From NCBI GenBank assembly GCA_013821265.1, contig JACDHD010000001.1:1-64000 (forward strand): 64,000 nucleotides of DNA. Reading direction: 5' to 3'. A model generated the notes under the pieces. The model did not search any database, was not told the DNA's origin, and saw only the letters and a program-made list of their open reading frames with translations. Of this stretch, positions 52,316 to 60,973 are shown in pieces. The translations under genes were made by a program, and so were the position numbers. Position 1 is the first letter of the stretch. The number at the start of each line of letters is the position of its first letter. This DNA is from Parachlamydiaceae bacterium. Its GTDB lineage: Bacteria > Chlamydiota > Chlamydiia > Chlamydiales > Parachlamydiaceae.

Positions 52316-53545
52316 ATGACTTCGACTATAGGTTCTAGTAGAAACTTTCAATTAACAGTATGTGCTATACAAAATGATCTAGAAGGTGCTCAAAAGCTTC
52401 TTCTTCAAAGCGCAGATCCACACGAAGACCTCATAAATAATGAATCTGATATGAAAGAACTTGCTGAACAATTAAGTCATTATTCCCCTAGAGTGGCTCA
52501 AGCAACAGGTAGAGCTTGCAATGGGCTTGAATTTGCCTGTGCTGCAGGGTCTGATAGCGTGATTAAACTGTTTCTTGAAAAAACCAAATTTCAGACGCCT
52601 AAGTCCTCTCCCTTTAGATTACCTCTTATGAACCTACTTTGCTGTCATGATATAAAAAGGCTAGACTCTGGCAGTCAAAAGCCACGTGAAGTTTCAACTG
52701 CCATTTTTGATGCTATTTATTTTAGAGCTCCTGTCCGCTTTAATCGATTTAGTCGAACAGATCCCCATACTCCCTTTGACTATCTAGTTTTAGCAGGCAA
52801 TATACCCTTGCTACGCCACGCTTTTTTATCTGAAAAGCCAACAGAGAAAATCATGCAACAAGCTGTCAAACATGCTGCTTTAGTAGGTAACTTTGAACTA
52901 CTTAGTTTTTTGTTGGATCATGTGGGTAATCAAATCCCAATTTATGATGAAACGAGAAATCTCACGAATGAAAGATTCCCCATACCTGAAGCCTCAAAAC
53001 GTTTTTTATCAGAGTATTCCAAAATGAAAGCGGCTGAAAGCGATGCTGCATTCCAAAGAACCGGTGGCTTCGTCTTCGGTCTTTCTTCAAATTTTACTCT
53101 ATCAGATGAGAAGACGCAGGCATTATTCCAATCAGGAGCTGGAAGAGGTAGCGGTACTGGTCATGCTGACTCTTCAAAAGAAGGCTTTGTTTTCGGTCGT
53201 TCAGTTTTTGGATCAGGAAATGCAAGCGCTGCTGCAGCTCGTGCCGAATCTTCAGCAGAGGTTAAGCAAGCAGCTGCGCAGAGAGCTCCTGTAGTTCCTC
53301 CAAGCCCTAGAATAAGACCTCAACAACCAAGAGCCACTATTCCTCAAATGATGCCTATGCTGCAATCTCGAGGATCATCAGATTCGGTAATTTCTCCCCC
53401 AAAACAAAAAAAAGAAGAAAACTCATTTTTGGGAAAAAGGCATAGAGAAGGTGATGACGATCAAAATCCCGCTGTTAAAAAGCGAGGAAAACAAGGACCC
53501 GATGCAGAATCAGACACAATCATTCGGCGACCATACGAAGCTTGA
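52316..53545 (+). CDS. Ankyrin-like protein with FVFG motifs and a bipartite NLS-type tail, 409 aa
   Basis: The first ~230 residues look like degenerate ankyrin helices (QLTVCAIQNDLEGAQKLLLQ; LEFACAAGSDSVIKLFLEK; FDYLVLAGNIPLLRHAFL; AVKHAALVGNFELLSFLLDH). A low-complexity region follows with FG-type motifs (GGFVFGLSSNF, GFVFGRSVFGSGN), like nucleoporin repeats. The C-terminus has KRHREGDDDQNPAVKKRGK, matching the bipartite nuclear-localisation pattern (KR, ten residues, KKR). Together this predicts a host-nuclear effector (nucleomodulin); this is inference. A Shine-Dalgarno AAAAGGA sits 4-5 nt before the ATG. The preceding gap has only repeat D and AT-rich promoter DNA. Confidence 0.7.
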   Translation: MTSTIGSSRNFQLTVCAIQNDLEGAQKLLLQSADPHEDLINNESDMKELAEQLSHYSPRVAQATGRACNGLEFACAAGSDSVIKLFLEKTKFQTPKSSPFRLPLMNLLCCHDIKRLDSGSQKPREVSTAIFDAIYFRAPVRFNRFSRTDPHTPFDYLVLAGNIPLLRHAFLSEKPTEKIMQQAVKHAALVGNFELLSFLLDHVGNQIPIYDETRNLTNERFPIPEASKRFLSEYSKMKAAESDAAFQRTGGFVFGLSSNFTLSDEKTQALFQSGAGRGSGTGHADSSKEGFVFGRSVFGSGNASAAAARAESSAEVKQAAAQRAPVVPPSPRIRPQQPRATIPQMMPMLQSRGSSDSVISPPKQKKEENSFLGKRHREGDDDQNPAVKKRGKQGPDAESDTIIRRPYEA

Positions 53546-53608
53546 GTAGCTTTTTTAGATGATATGCCTTAACTTCATCCTCAATGAAAATTTAACCCAA
53601 CTCTTGTT

Positions 53609-54076
53609 ATGAAATTTAAATTTATTATCCTTGTATGCGCTTTTTGCAATCTTTTGCAGAGTTGCACCACAGTATTTGTAGGCATTCCATGCACTGTTAG
53701 CTACCACCTCAACCATTGGAGGGGTAATCTTGAAGGAAAGCAATTTTGCCTGCTCCAAGATCTTTATTTGAATCAATCTAAATCCGAGGGAAATTACTCT
53801 GTAAGCACAGAGAAAGAAAATTACAGCTACCGTCATTTAGTAAAAATCATTCCGAAGGGTTCCATTTTAACTGTTGTTCAAGCAGAAACCAATTTTAACT
53901 ACTTCCATACTGTTCACCTTGGGCCTCAATTATTCCCAAAGAAAGTGTTAGCTCAATATATTGATGAAAACGATAATTTATACGAAGTATGTATTTCTAC
54001 GTTGTTTATCTCTGATGAGACAGGAGAAGAGTGTCAATTTTTTGCCAATCCTAAATACCTAACTCCTCTTGATTAA
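53609..54076 (+). CDS. Putative lipoprotein, 155 aa
   Basis: An N-terminal signal with a lipobox-like end (KFIILVCAFCNLLQSC, Cys19) suggests lipid attachment and membrane anchoring in the envelope. The mature part is beta-rich (SYRHLVKIIPKGSILTVVQA, NFNYFHTVHLGPQLFPKKVL) without recognisable domain. It contains four further cysteines. It lies 63 bp after the ankyrin-like gene on the same strand but is probably separate. Confidence 0.65.
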   Translation: MKFKFIILVCAFCNLLQSCTTVFVGIPCTVSYHLNHWRGNLEGKQFCLLQDLYLNQSKSEGNYSVSTEKENYSYRHLVKIIPKGSILTVVQAETNFNYFHTVHLGPQLFPKKVLAQYIDENDNLYEVCISTLFISDETGEECQFFANPKYLTPLD

Positions 54077-54077
54077 A

Positions 54078-54182
54078 TTGGGCGAGGCAGAGCCTGTCTG
54101 GCTACTTTCTTTGAGGTATCTGAAAGGTTGTTCTTTCAAAACCTCACTATAATGGGAGTCCAGAGGGTTCATACCCTTAGGA
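54078..54182. repeat. Repeat family A (with a family C fragment), copy 5
   Basis: A GGGCGAGGCAGAGCCTGTCT fragment is followed by the TTGAGGTATCTGAAAGGTTG, TTCATACCCTTAGGAC series of repeat A. The hairpin end is missing here. Confidence 0.7.
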
Positions 54183-54256
54183 CGGTCAGGTCGCTCGACA
54201 TTTAAAGAATTTGTCTGTAAACTTACAACTTCTTAAACAACAAGGGAATTAAAAAA

Positions 54257-55282
54257 ATGAAATTTAAATACACCATCAGCATTCTTTTATGCCTTTCATC
54301 TGCCTACCTTCAAGGAACTAATTATGTTATCCAAGATTTAGGGACATTGAATACTGAAGCTAGCCATGCGATCAGCATTAATAACCAGAATGTCGTGATA
54401 GGATATTTTCAACAGGATGAAAATATTGAAAAATTTATTTGGGATCAAAAAAATAGCGGACTAACTTTTTTGCCTATTATTGACTCTCGTAGAATGAATT
54501 CCTGTAATCCTAAACTCAATAATAATAATCAAGTTGCAGATATTTTTTTGCATGCGGACCTTGGTTGGTTCATAGATACCTTTACTCAGCGCATTTCAAT
54601 TTATGATAAGGGAGACATTCAAGAGATAGATTTTCCCAAAACTTGGAAGGATTATGGGCGTTTAAGCATTGTTGCATTCAATGAAAATCAGCAAATGCTA
54701 GTTACTTGTGATAAGGGAATTGCCGTTTGGCAAAATGGAACGTTTACTGAAATTGATTCAAGCGCCTTAATCAAGGCTTATGGAATGAATAATCAAGGCT
54801 TAATAATAGGGACAAAGCAAACAGTAAAAGATGGAAATGAGATTAAAATGGTTGGCATTTATAATTTTATGGACGATTCTTTTATTGAAATTACAAAGGA
54901 CACAGGATTTTATAATTTACATATAAATGATCGCAATGAAGTCATTTTTTTCAAACTCTTGCCCCTCAAAGGATTTTTTTGGAATCCCACCAATGGTTTT
55001 GTGGAATTAGCGAATTTTTTACCTATGGCGTTTAATAACTGCGGCCAAATTGTAGGAATGAAGGTGACAAATTCGGAGAATCCTTCAGATATAGAGGAAC
55101 GCATGGTGCCTGTGATGTGGAGTAAAGGAGAATTTGCTCCTATATCTATATTAAATGACGACCAGTCTCTATGGAACAAGAGCGTTCCGAAATTTTACGG
55201 CCTAAATGATAATGGCTATATCGTTTACGATAGCAAAACTCCTGAAGGTAAATCGCATGCATTTCTTCTTGTTCCGCAGTAA
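54257..55282 (+). CDS. Secreted HAF-repeat protein, 341 aa
   Basis: Signal peptide (MKFKYTISILLCLSSAYLQG) followed by repeats of the HAF type (probable extracellular repeat, consensus with GxxSxAxxINxxGxVVG): YVIQDLGTLNTEASHAISIN NQNVVIGYF, AYGMNNQGLIIGT, FNNCGQIVGM and YGLNDNGYIVY, with a final HAFLLVPQ. The repeats are thought to build a beta-propeller-like exported domain; their function is unknown. Length 341 aa is normal. Confidence 0.85.
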   Translation: MKFKYTISILLCLSSAYLQGTNYVIQDLGTLNTEASHAISINNQNVVIGYFQQDENIEKFIWDQKNSGLTFLPIIDSRRMNSCNPKLNNNNQVADIFLHADLGWFIDTFTQRISIYDKGDIQEIDFPKTWKDYGRLSIVAFNENQQMLVTCDKGIAVWQNGTFTEIDSSALIKAYGMNNQGLIIGTKQTVKDGNEIKMVGIYNFMDDSFIEITKDTGFYNLHINDRNEVIFFKLLPLKGFFWNPTNGFVELANFLPMAFNNCGQIVGMKVTNSENPSDIEERMVPVMWSKGEFAPISILNDDQSLWNKSVPKFYGLNDNGYIVYDSKTPEGKSHAFLLVPQ

Positions 55283-55304
55283 AGATTAAGCTTCACACCA
55301 TTGC

Positions 55305-55497
55305 GGGAGGGCCGGTTTAAAACAGCTTTTTTTTACCAGGGCCTTCCCAACCCTGTTTTGTCGTCCTTTTTTTTACCAGACCGGGACGGTCTGGCTACCT
55401 TCTTTGGAGGTGTCTGTAATGCTGTTCTTCGAAAACCTCAACTACAAAGGGTGTCCAGAGGGTTCATACCCTTTGGCAGGGGGTTAACCCATGATTG
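55305..55497. repeat. Repeats C and A downstream of the HAF gene
   Basis: A family C unit (ACCAGACCGGGACGGTCTGG at about 55375-55400) and the full TTCTTCGAAAACCTCAACTA to GGCAGGGGGTTAACCC unit of family A. No gene. Confidence 0.75.
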
Positions 55498-55508
55498 CGA
55501 TTTATAAC

Positions 55509-55636
55509 GGGGCATATTCGAGATTATTTTCTCTCTAGGAGCTCGCACTATGCTCTGAAAATAAGGAGATAATATTAGCCAATATTACCTCCTTATTTTT
55601 GCGAGCTCCTAGAGGAAAAGAACTCGAATCTGCCCC
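55509..55636. repeat. 128-nt fold-back (long inverted repeat) element
   Basis: Arms pair from outside in: GGGGCA/TGCCCC, TTCGAG/CTCGAA, CTCTAGGAGCTCGC/GCGAGCTCCTAGAG, AAAATAAGGAG/CTCCTTATTTT, AATATT/AATATT around an AGCC tip (55577-55580). One side carries an 11-nt bulge (ACTATGCTCTG). It contains no coding frame and is flanked by repeats A. It could be a MITE-like element, a very strong hairpin RNA, or a bidirectional terminator. Confidence 0.8.
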
Positions 55637-55645
55637 ATTAGAAAT

Positions 55646-55830
55646 CACAATCAGGGGTTTTAAGGGGACAGAGTCCCCTTAGCAGGCCGAGGACTGCCTT
55701 GGTTATGCAGAGAAAACGTTGTTCTTCGATTTGAGGTAACTGAAAGGCTGTTCTTCGAAAACTTCACTACAAATGGAGTCCAGAGGAGCAAGCTCCTTTG
55801 GTGGGGTTTTAAGGGGCAAAGCCCCTTAAG
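55646..55830. repeat. Repeat family A/C composite, overlapping the OMF gene end
   Basis: AAGGGGACAGAGTCCCCTTAG, then a GCAGGCCGAGGACTGCC piece, then a second family A unit ending in AAGGGGCAAAGCCCCTT. The end lies inside the last codons of the OMF gene (SLRGFAP). Confidence 0.8.
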
Positions 55831-56789
55831 GATTTGTAGAGAGTTATGTAGTTGAGTAGGAGTTCGCTTTTGGCGTCGATTAAGGAGCTTTCTTGGGATA
55901 ACAACTCCAGATGGGCTGTTAGCACGTCTCGTTCATCTTTGATACCTTGTTCATAAAGGTCCTTTACGAACTGATAGGATTCTTCTTTTAGCTTTTTGCT
56001 ATTAGCTAAGTGAACCGTTTTTTCTAGGGAATAGTAAAAGGCTGCAAGGGCATTTTCCGCCTCTTCAAGAACAGTTAAAATCTGCTTCTGGTAAGGGTAG
56101 AAGGCTTGGTCAGAGGACGTTTTGAGATAGAGGTTTTTTAGATCTTGAACTCCACAATCCCGCGCAAGCAGTTCTATAGGCAGACCTATTGGAATCTGAC
56201 AAGGAAGTTGTGGAAGCTCACCACTCTGAATCAAACACTCATTCAACTCCCCTGGCGGATAGCTTAGTAATGTAGAAAGACGAAAGATCACTTTCTTGAG
56301 TGAAAGATCAGTTAAAGACTTTTGTACAAAAAACCCTTCAAGATTTTTCTTACTTTCATTCTGATCGATTGCGCTGATGTAACTTTCGCTTAAGCCTTCT
56401 TCTAGAACAGTAATTTTTTGTTGAACGTCTATCGATTCTTGAAGGATTTTTGAACGCTGTTGCAGCCCACGCAATTCGATATAGCTTTTTGCAGTTTCAG
56501 CAACAACTGAATTGATGGTTTCAGATAGCCCTTTGCATTGCAACCGGGCTAGTCGAATATCATTATTTCTACTCATCACTTGTTCAACTAATTCCATTAG
56601 GACTGGATCATGAAGGGCCTCTAGCCAAAGAAATGAGACAGGATCATCACTAATTCCTTTTTCAAGTGGTGTATGCCATTTGCAAGGAATTTCAGGTTCT
56701 TCTTGGAAGCCGCGTGTCGCACAACTTGTGAGCCCTATGAGAAGGCACAAAGCGAGTGCTAGGCTATGTTTGCTTTTTGATGAAAACAT
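55809..56789 (-). CDS. TolC-like outer-membrane factor lipoprotein, shortened (326 aa)
   Basis: Outer-membrane channel of the exporter encoded upstream. Lipoprotein signal LALALCLLIGLTSCATRG (Cys near residue 22) as in NodT/OprM-type factors, then VSFLWLEALHDPVLMELVEQ typical of the N-terminus. The coiled-coil hairpins are only partly present: LARLQCKGLSETINSVVAET joins what look like distant parts of the family, and the total length is about 120-150 residues below normal (450-480). It may have lost an internal piece of the barrel/hairpin, so a working channel is uncertain. Start chosen at the ATG after GGGGAGAAG; it overlaps the adaptor gene by 26 bp. Confidence 0.75.
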   Translation of the reverse strand: MFSSKSKHSLALALCLLIGLTSCATRGFQEEPEIPCKWHTPLEKGISDDPVSFLWLEALHDPVLMELVEQVMSRNNDIRLARLQCKGLSETINSVVAETAKSYIELRGLQQRSKILQESIDVQQKITVLEEGLSESYISAIDQNESKKNLEGFFVQKSLTDLSLKKVIFRLSTLLSYPPGELNECLIQSGELPQLPCQIPIGLPIELLARDCGVQDLKNLYLKTSSDQAFYPYQKQILTVLEEAENALAAFYYSLEKTVHLANSKKLKEESYQFVKDLYEQGIKDERDVLTAHLELLSQESSLIDAKSELLLNYITLYKSLRGFAP

Positions 56790-57807
56790 CCATCTTCTCC
56801 CCAATCAATAAACCAGAGTCTTTTTTCTGTATTCGATAAAGAATTTCAAAAACTTGGGTATCCACTTTCTCATCAGCCGAATTTGTTAAGTATTTTTTTG
56901 AAATCATAAGAGGTTCAATATTTAAAAACTCAAGAAGAAATTCGGTAGAACGATTTCCCTGTCTAAAAGCAACAGCAGGCGCATCTGGTGAAAAATTAGA
57001 AACATTAAATTGATCGATACTGACCCGCAAATAATATTCATCCACATTGCCTAGGATGATGGCTGTTTTGGAAACATCTGAAGCAGGAGTCTCCCCTTTA
57101 TGGATCTGAATTTGCAAGACTGTCCCATCGATAGGAGATTTAATAAACGTACGTTCAATTTCTGTCTTTATCGCTTCAATTTCTGCCTGAGACTGCGCTA
57201 CCTGGTACTTAGCGATGTTTAAATCAGGTTCCCAAGCTCCCGATTTAATTTTTTCAAATTCCGCTTGCGATTGTCTTAACTCAGCCTCTGCAGTCTGAAA
57301 GTTATGGAGACGTTTATTTTGCTCTTCTTTACTAATGGCTCGCGGATTCGACAAATTGAGAACCGCCTCATATTGTGTCTTTGCTGCATCTAATGCCACT
57401 TGCTTTTGTTTCAAAACCTCTTCTGCAATCATCAGATCTTCTTTTCTAGGATAAGCTTCCAGCTTATGCAAATTTGCAAGTGCTTTTTCATATTCACTTT
57501 CTTTGACTTCGAGATTTGCTTTCAGGTCTTGATTGTCAAATTCGATCATCAGCTCATCTTTTTTCACTTTGTCATTTACGGAGACAAAAATCTGCTTCAC
57601 AATACGTTCAAAAGGGATACCTATATAGATATTACCGGATTTCGGTTCTACGATACCAATTCCCTTAATGTAAGTTTCAAAAGGAACTGGCACATTGAGG
57701 GCCTTTGTAGAAGACTCTAAAGCTGGTTTTTTTTCAAAAAAAGCTAGAATGAGAAAAAAACAGAGTGCCGCAAGGATTAAGAAGATGTAAAAATATTTTC
57801 TATTCAT
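56764..57807 (-). CDS. HlyD/DevB-type periplasmic adaptor
   Basis: Membrane-fusion protein of an ABC exporter. One N-terminal anchor (YFYIFLILAALCFFLILAFF), biotinyl-lipoyl start GIGIVEPKSGNIYIGIPFER, a long coiled-coil hairpin near 85-215, and the return strand IKSPIDGTVLQIQIHKGETP. The pattern with downstream ATPase and FtsX-like permease resembles DevB of the cyanobacterial DevBCA glycolipid exporter. It overlaps the ATPase gene by 8 bp upstream and the channel gene by 26 bp downstream, all on the minus strand. Confidence 0.85.
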   Translation of the reverse strand: MNRKYFYIFLILAALCFFLILAFFEKKPALESSTKALNVPVPFETYIKGIGIVEPKSGNIYIGIPFERIVKQIFVSVNDKVKKDELMIEFDNQDLKANLEVKESEYEKALANLHKLEAYPRKEDLMIAEEVLKQKQVALDAAKTQYEAVLNLSNPRAISKEEQNKRLHNFQTAEAELRQSQAEFEKIKSGAWEPDLNIAKYQVAQSQAEIEAIKTEIERTFIKSPIDGTVLQIQIHKGETPASDVSKTAIILGNVDEYYLRVSIDQFNVSNFSPDAPAVAFRQGNRSTEFLLEFLNIEPLMISKKYLTNSADEKVDTQVFEILYRIQKKDSGLLIGEKMDVFIKKQT

Positions 57808-58480
57808 TGTTTTCCTTAACTAATCCATCATTAATATTTATTATGCGATCACCAAAGGGAAAAATTCTGTGGTCGTGCGTGACAACAACCACGGTTTGGT
57901 TACTTTGCAATGCGTGATCGCGCAAAATAGTCATGAACTCAAGACCCGCTTTTTCATCCAAGGCACTTGTGGGTTCATCGCACATAATAATTTTCGGGTC
58001 GGTAATTAGCGCTCGTGCGATAGCGACGCGTTGCTGTTGTCCTCTAGATAACTCTTTGGGTGCTGAATAAATTTTTTTTCCTAAGTTTAACTTTTTGAGA
58101 ATCTCTATGCCTTTTTTCTTTGCACCCTCTTCATGCTCCTTTTTTATGATCAATGGAAGAATGGTGTTTTCCAATACAGAGAGCGATGGAATCAAATACA
58201 AAGCTTGAAAAATGACGCCCATATTTTCACTTCTAAATTGCGCTTTTTCCTTTTCATTCATTTCGCTTACATGATGCCCTAAAATGAAGAGGTCTCCTTC
58301 GTCTGGAGTCAAAATTGTATGCAGAATCGATAGTAGTGTGGTTTTTCCAGAGCCTGAAGGTCCCACTAAAAGCGTTAACTGTCCTGCAAATAATTTTAAA
58401 TTAACATCTTTTAAAGCCTGGAATCGATTTTCTCCTTTTCCGTAGTACTTGCTAATCCCCTTACACTCGATTGTCATCAT
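57800..58480 (-). CDS. ABC transporter ATPase (MacB/LolD/DevA type)
   Basis: Energises the exporter. Walker A GPSGSGKTTLLSIL near 43-56, Q-loop GVIFQALYLIPSLSV, signature LSRGQQQRVAIARAL near 143 (the canonical SGGQ Gly is Arg: LSRGQ, which is common in this group), Walker B IIMCDEPTSALD, and H-loop VVVVTHD. At 226 aa it has the length typical of lipoprotein- and DevA-type ATPases. It overlaps the permease stop by 4 bp (ATGA). Confidence 0.93.
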   Translation of the reverse strand: MMTIECKGISKYYGKGENRFQALKDVNLKLFAGQLTLLVGPSGSGKTTLLSILHTILTPDEGDLFILGHHVSEMNEKEKAQFRSENMGVIFQALYLIPSLSVLENTILPLIIKKEHEEGAKKKGIEILKKLNLGKKIYSAPKELSRGQQQRVAIARALITDPKIIMCDEPTSALDEKAGLEFMTILRDHALQSNQTVVVVTHDHRIFPFGDRIININDGLVKENNE

Positions 58481-59625
58481 ATATTTATCAATAATATTTG
58501 AGGATCTACTTTAAAAACTTTTTTTATGCTTAAGACGCTGATAAATATACACATAATCAAAGCTAGGAATGCTGTAAACATTAATAGTTGCCAGGGAAAT
58601 TCAAATGCTAAAGTTGTTTCTTTAATCGCATATCCCCACAGCAAGGTGGCACCGGTTCCTAGAAGATATCCGATGGTACCAACTAAAATCGATTGTACAA
58701 GAATCATGGCTAGAATTGTTTTTTCTGTCCCACCCAGAGCTTTGATTAAGGCATAGTAACTTAGATTCTGAAGGGTCATGATATAAAAAATCTGTCCGGC
58801 GATTGAGAAACCAATAATGAGTCCTAGGATAACGGAAAGACCAAAATTAATTAAAATTCCAGTTTTCAAGAAATGATTTGCCATTCTCGATGCCAAATCG
58901 TCTCTTGTCATCCCCACTGCATTAGAATGCGCATTTATTTGACGAAGCACTTGATTAACGTCTGCGCCCTCTTTAGTTTTGACACCGATGTACTGAATGC
59001 GATCAGATCCACTGAATGTTTGAAACTGGCTATGGGTTGTAAAAATGTTGGGCTGAGGAAAAAATCCTCGAATGGGTTTTCCAATACCAACAATAACTGC
59101 GCGCTTATCATTGATTTCTAGGATATCTCCTAGCTTTAAAGGAATTTTAGTTCCATCGGGGGAAGTAGTGGCTAAAATGCCTGCAGCGGAGTCTGAGTCG
59201 ATGATAATCGCTCCTTCGCTATGTAAGTTTGCTATATCCCCTTCTAATAGCTCTGGAGCCCCTATTAATGTTTCGTCATCAATTCCATATACCTCTGCCA
59301 TTTTAAAGATGCCTGAATGAGGTGCTGTCATTGGAAATAGTGCATAATTGATCGGTACAGCCCATTCAACATCAGGAATACTTTTGACATACCCCAGGTA
59401 GTTTGCAGGCATAGATCGAATGATGTCTTCCCCACTCGTACCTGGATCAAGCACCCAAACATCTGGAGCTGAAATTGCCGTCACAATGCGGTATGAGCGT
59501 GAAACTAATCCTAAAAAAATAGCAGATTGCTGCGAAATTAATAGAATGGCTAGAAAAATTCCAAAGATCACTCCTATAAAAGAGGCTTTGTTGCCAATAA
59601 GCATTTTTATTGCTACTGAAAGCAT
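58477..59625 (-). CDS. FtsX-like ABC permease (DevC/MacB-type)
   Basis: Inner-membrane permease with the four-segment plan of the MacB/FtsX superfamily: one N-terminal segment (ASFIGVIFGIFLAILLISQQ), a large periplasmic domain (about 40-250), then three C-terminal segments (IFYIMTLQNLSYYALIKALG; GTIGYLLGTGATLLWGYAI; LLMFTAFLALIMCIFISVLS). The KALGGTEKTILAMILVQSIL coupling helix is intact. Partners are the overlapping ATPase and adaptor genes. It overlaps the DUF2156 gene by 13 bp. Confidence 0.9.
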   Translation of the reverse strand: MLSVAIKMLIGNKASFIGVIFGIFLAILLISQQSAIFLGLVSRSYRIVTAISAPDVWVLDPGTSGEDIIRSMPANYLGYVKSIPDVEWAVPINYALFPMTAPHSGIFKMAEVYGIDDETLIGAPELLEGDIANLHSEGAIIIDSDSAAGILATTSPDGTKIPLKLGDILEINDKRAVIVGIGKPIRGFFPQPNIFTTHSQFQTFSGSDRIQYIGVKTKEGADVNQVLRQINAHSNAVGMTRDDLASRMANHFLKTGILINFGLSVILGLIIGFSIAGQIFYIMTLQNLSYYALIKALGGTEKTILAMILVQSILVGTIGYLLGTGATLLWGYAIKETTLAFEFPWQLLMFTAFLALIMCIFISVLSIKKVFKVDPQILLINI

Positions 59626-60608
59626 AATTTCACATGTAAGATTTTTTTAAGTACTATTAGATCCTTTAATGTTAATTTTCCGCTTACTAAAATATATGTT
59701 TGAGATAACTGGGGACGAAATTTAAATAAATAGACAGCTCTAGCATCAAGTTTAAAAATCTTTTTTGATATCTTAAAAATCAAATTGGCTATTGCTTTTG
59801 CTGGAGTACTTAAGCCAATTATGTCCCCCAGTTCATCTCCAGATACAGCCCCTAAGCAAAGGAAATGGCAATTTTCGCGTGCAAGTGTATCGATGGCACA
59901 GCTAATTAGATGTTCAGAAACCCCTACCGGGGCATCCGTAAATGTTAGTGAGGCGCTTAGAGACCACCCGTCAAAGCGATCAATAGGGACAAGTTTTAAG
60001 AGACCAATCATTTTATTATTGTATATTGCATAAAAAATTCGTTTGTTAGCATTAGATATAAAGGAATTAAGATCTCCTAGATGTATTTGAGGCCCATGTT
60101 TTTCTTTGAGCCAACTCATGACTGTGTCTTTAATTTGCTCTTCTGTTCCAGGATCGAACTGCTTATACTCGTTGATGACAACGCCCTCTTTAATTGACTG
60201 AGCGACTTTCCATCGTAACTTTTGATGTGTTTGGTGATTAACAGGGTCTACAATTAATTCATTTGCTGCTTGAATGGCTGTGTGGCATCCATTATTGATT
60301 GCCCAGTCTACAAAGGTTTTTGACATCAGAAAGTAAATAATTCGCAGATTGCGTTGTTGACAATGAAGCTGAAAAGCTTGTGTCAGTTTGGCTGCATCTT
60401 CTGGTAAGCAAATGGGGTCACCTAAAACGACTGCGTGGTTTCTGACTAACTGAAAGCCAATAACGCCGTCAACTTCAGGAGTTTGAAATATGAGACATGG
60501 GGAGTCGAGTAGGATCGTTGAGACAGGATTACCTAAGCGCTTGACATAGGAAGCTAGGTTCCAAGAGAAACTTTCAAAGTGCGTATCTTTTTCAATTAGT
60601 GTCATCAT
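59613..60608 (-). CDS. DUF2156 (MprF/LPG-synthase C-terminal type) acyl/aminoacyl transferase
   Basis: A GNAT-fold protein of the DUF2156 group, related to the catalytic C-terminal domain of lysyl-phosphatidylglycerol synthase (MprF), without its membrane flippase half. Features: GVIGFQLVRNHAVVLGDPIC, the KLRWKVAQSIKEGVVINEY segment, and WSLSASLTFTDAPVGVSEHL with IISCAIDTLARE. Likely a transferase that adds an amino-acyl group to a lipid or other small molecule. It is the first gene of a five-gene operon with the DevC-like permease, ATPase, adaptor and channel, so its product may be the exported cargo. Start at the first of two adjacent ATGs. Confidence 0.8.
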   Translation of the reverse strand: MMTLIEKDTHFESFSWNLASYVKRLGNPVSTILLDSPCLIFQTPEVDGVIGFQLVRNHAVVLGDPICLPEDAAKLTQAFQLHCQQRNLRIIYFLMSKTFVDWAINNGCHTAIQAANELIVDPVNHQTHQKLRWKVAQSIKEGVVINEYKQFDPGTEEQIKDTVMSWLKEKHGPQIHLGDLNSFISNANKRIFYAIYNNKMIGLLKLVPIDRFDGWSLSASLTFTDAPVGVSEHLISCAIDTLARENCHFLCLGAVSGDELGDIIGLSTPAKAIANLIFKISKKIFKLDARAVYLFKFRPQLSQTYILVSGKLTLKDLIVLKKILHVKLCFQ

Positions 60609-60916
60609 TTTTGCACATTCACATATAAAGATTTTTTTTTACAGTGAATTCGTTTGAAGAAATTTGACTGATTGAGACTAAGGGGACTCTGTCCCCTTAC
60701 AACCCTTGCCAAAGCGTATGAACCCTCTGGATTCCCATTGTAGTGAGGTTTTCGAAGAACAGCATCCTTATACCTAAACAAGGCCGTCCTCGACCTAAAG
60801 GTAATCAGAGCGTTCCGCCCTGCAAAAAAAAGAAGATAGCAGACCGACGGTCTGGTAAATATAAACGACCAGGCGTTTACCTATACAATATAAAAACGTA
60901 CATATAAAACTTGTAA
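60609..60916. repeat. Gene-free divergent region with repeats A and C
   Basis: Repeat A in inverse orientation at 60677-60770 and repeat C at 60776-60863 (AAGGCCGTCCTCGACCT, GCGTTCCGCCCTGCAAA). The AT-rich stretch at 60609-60660 is the probable promoter zone of the exporter operon. Confidence 0.75.
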
Positions 60917-60945
60917 TTGACAAAAAAAATTGATCTCTTTATAAT
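60917..60945 (+). promoter_or_regulatory. Consensus sigma-70-type promoter
   Basis: TTGACA (60917-60922), 17-bp spacer, TATAAT (60940-60945), a perfect consensus match. Predicted start near 60952 and ATG at 60974. The TTG of the -35 is also in frame with the gene, but it cannot be the translation start of this transcript. Confidence 0.8.
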
Positions 60946-60973
60946 ACACCTTCAAAAACCTAGGACATACAAT

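Noticed and set aside
60917-60973. TTG start of the Inc-like gene
   Set aside because: This TTG is the -35 hexamer of a consensus promoter, upstream of the transcription start.
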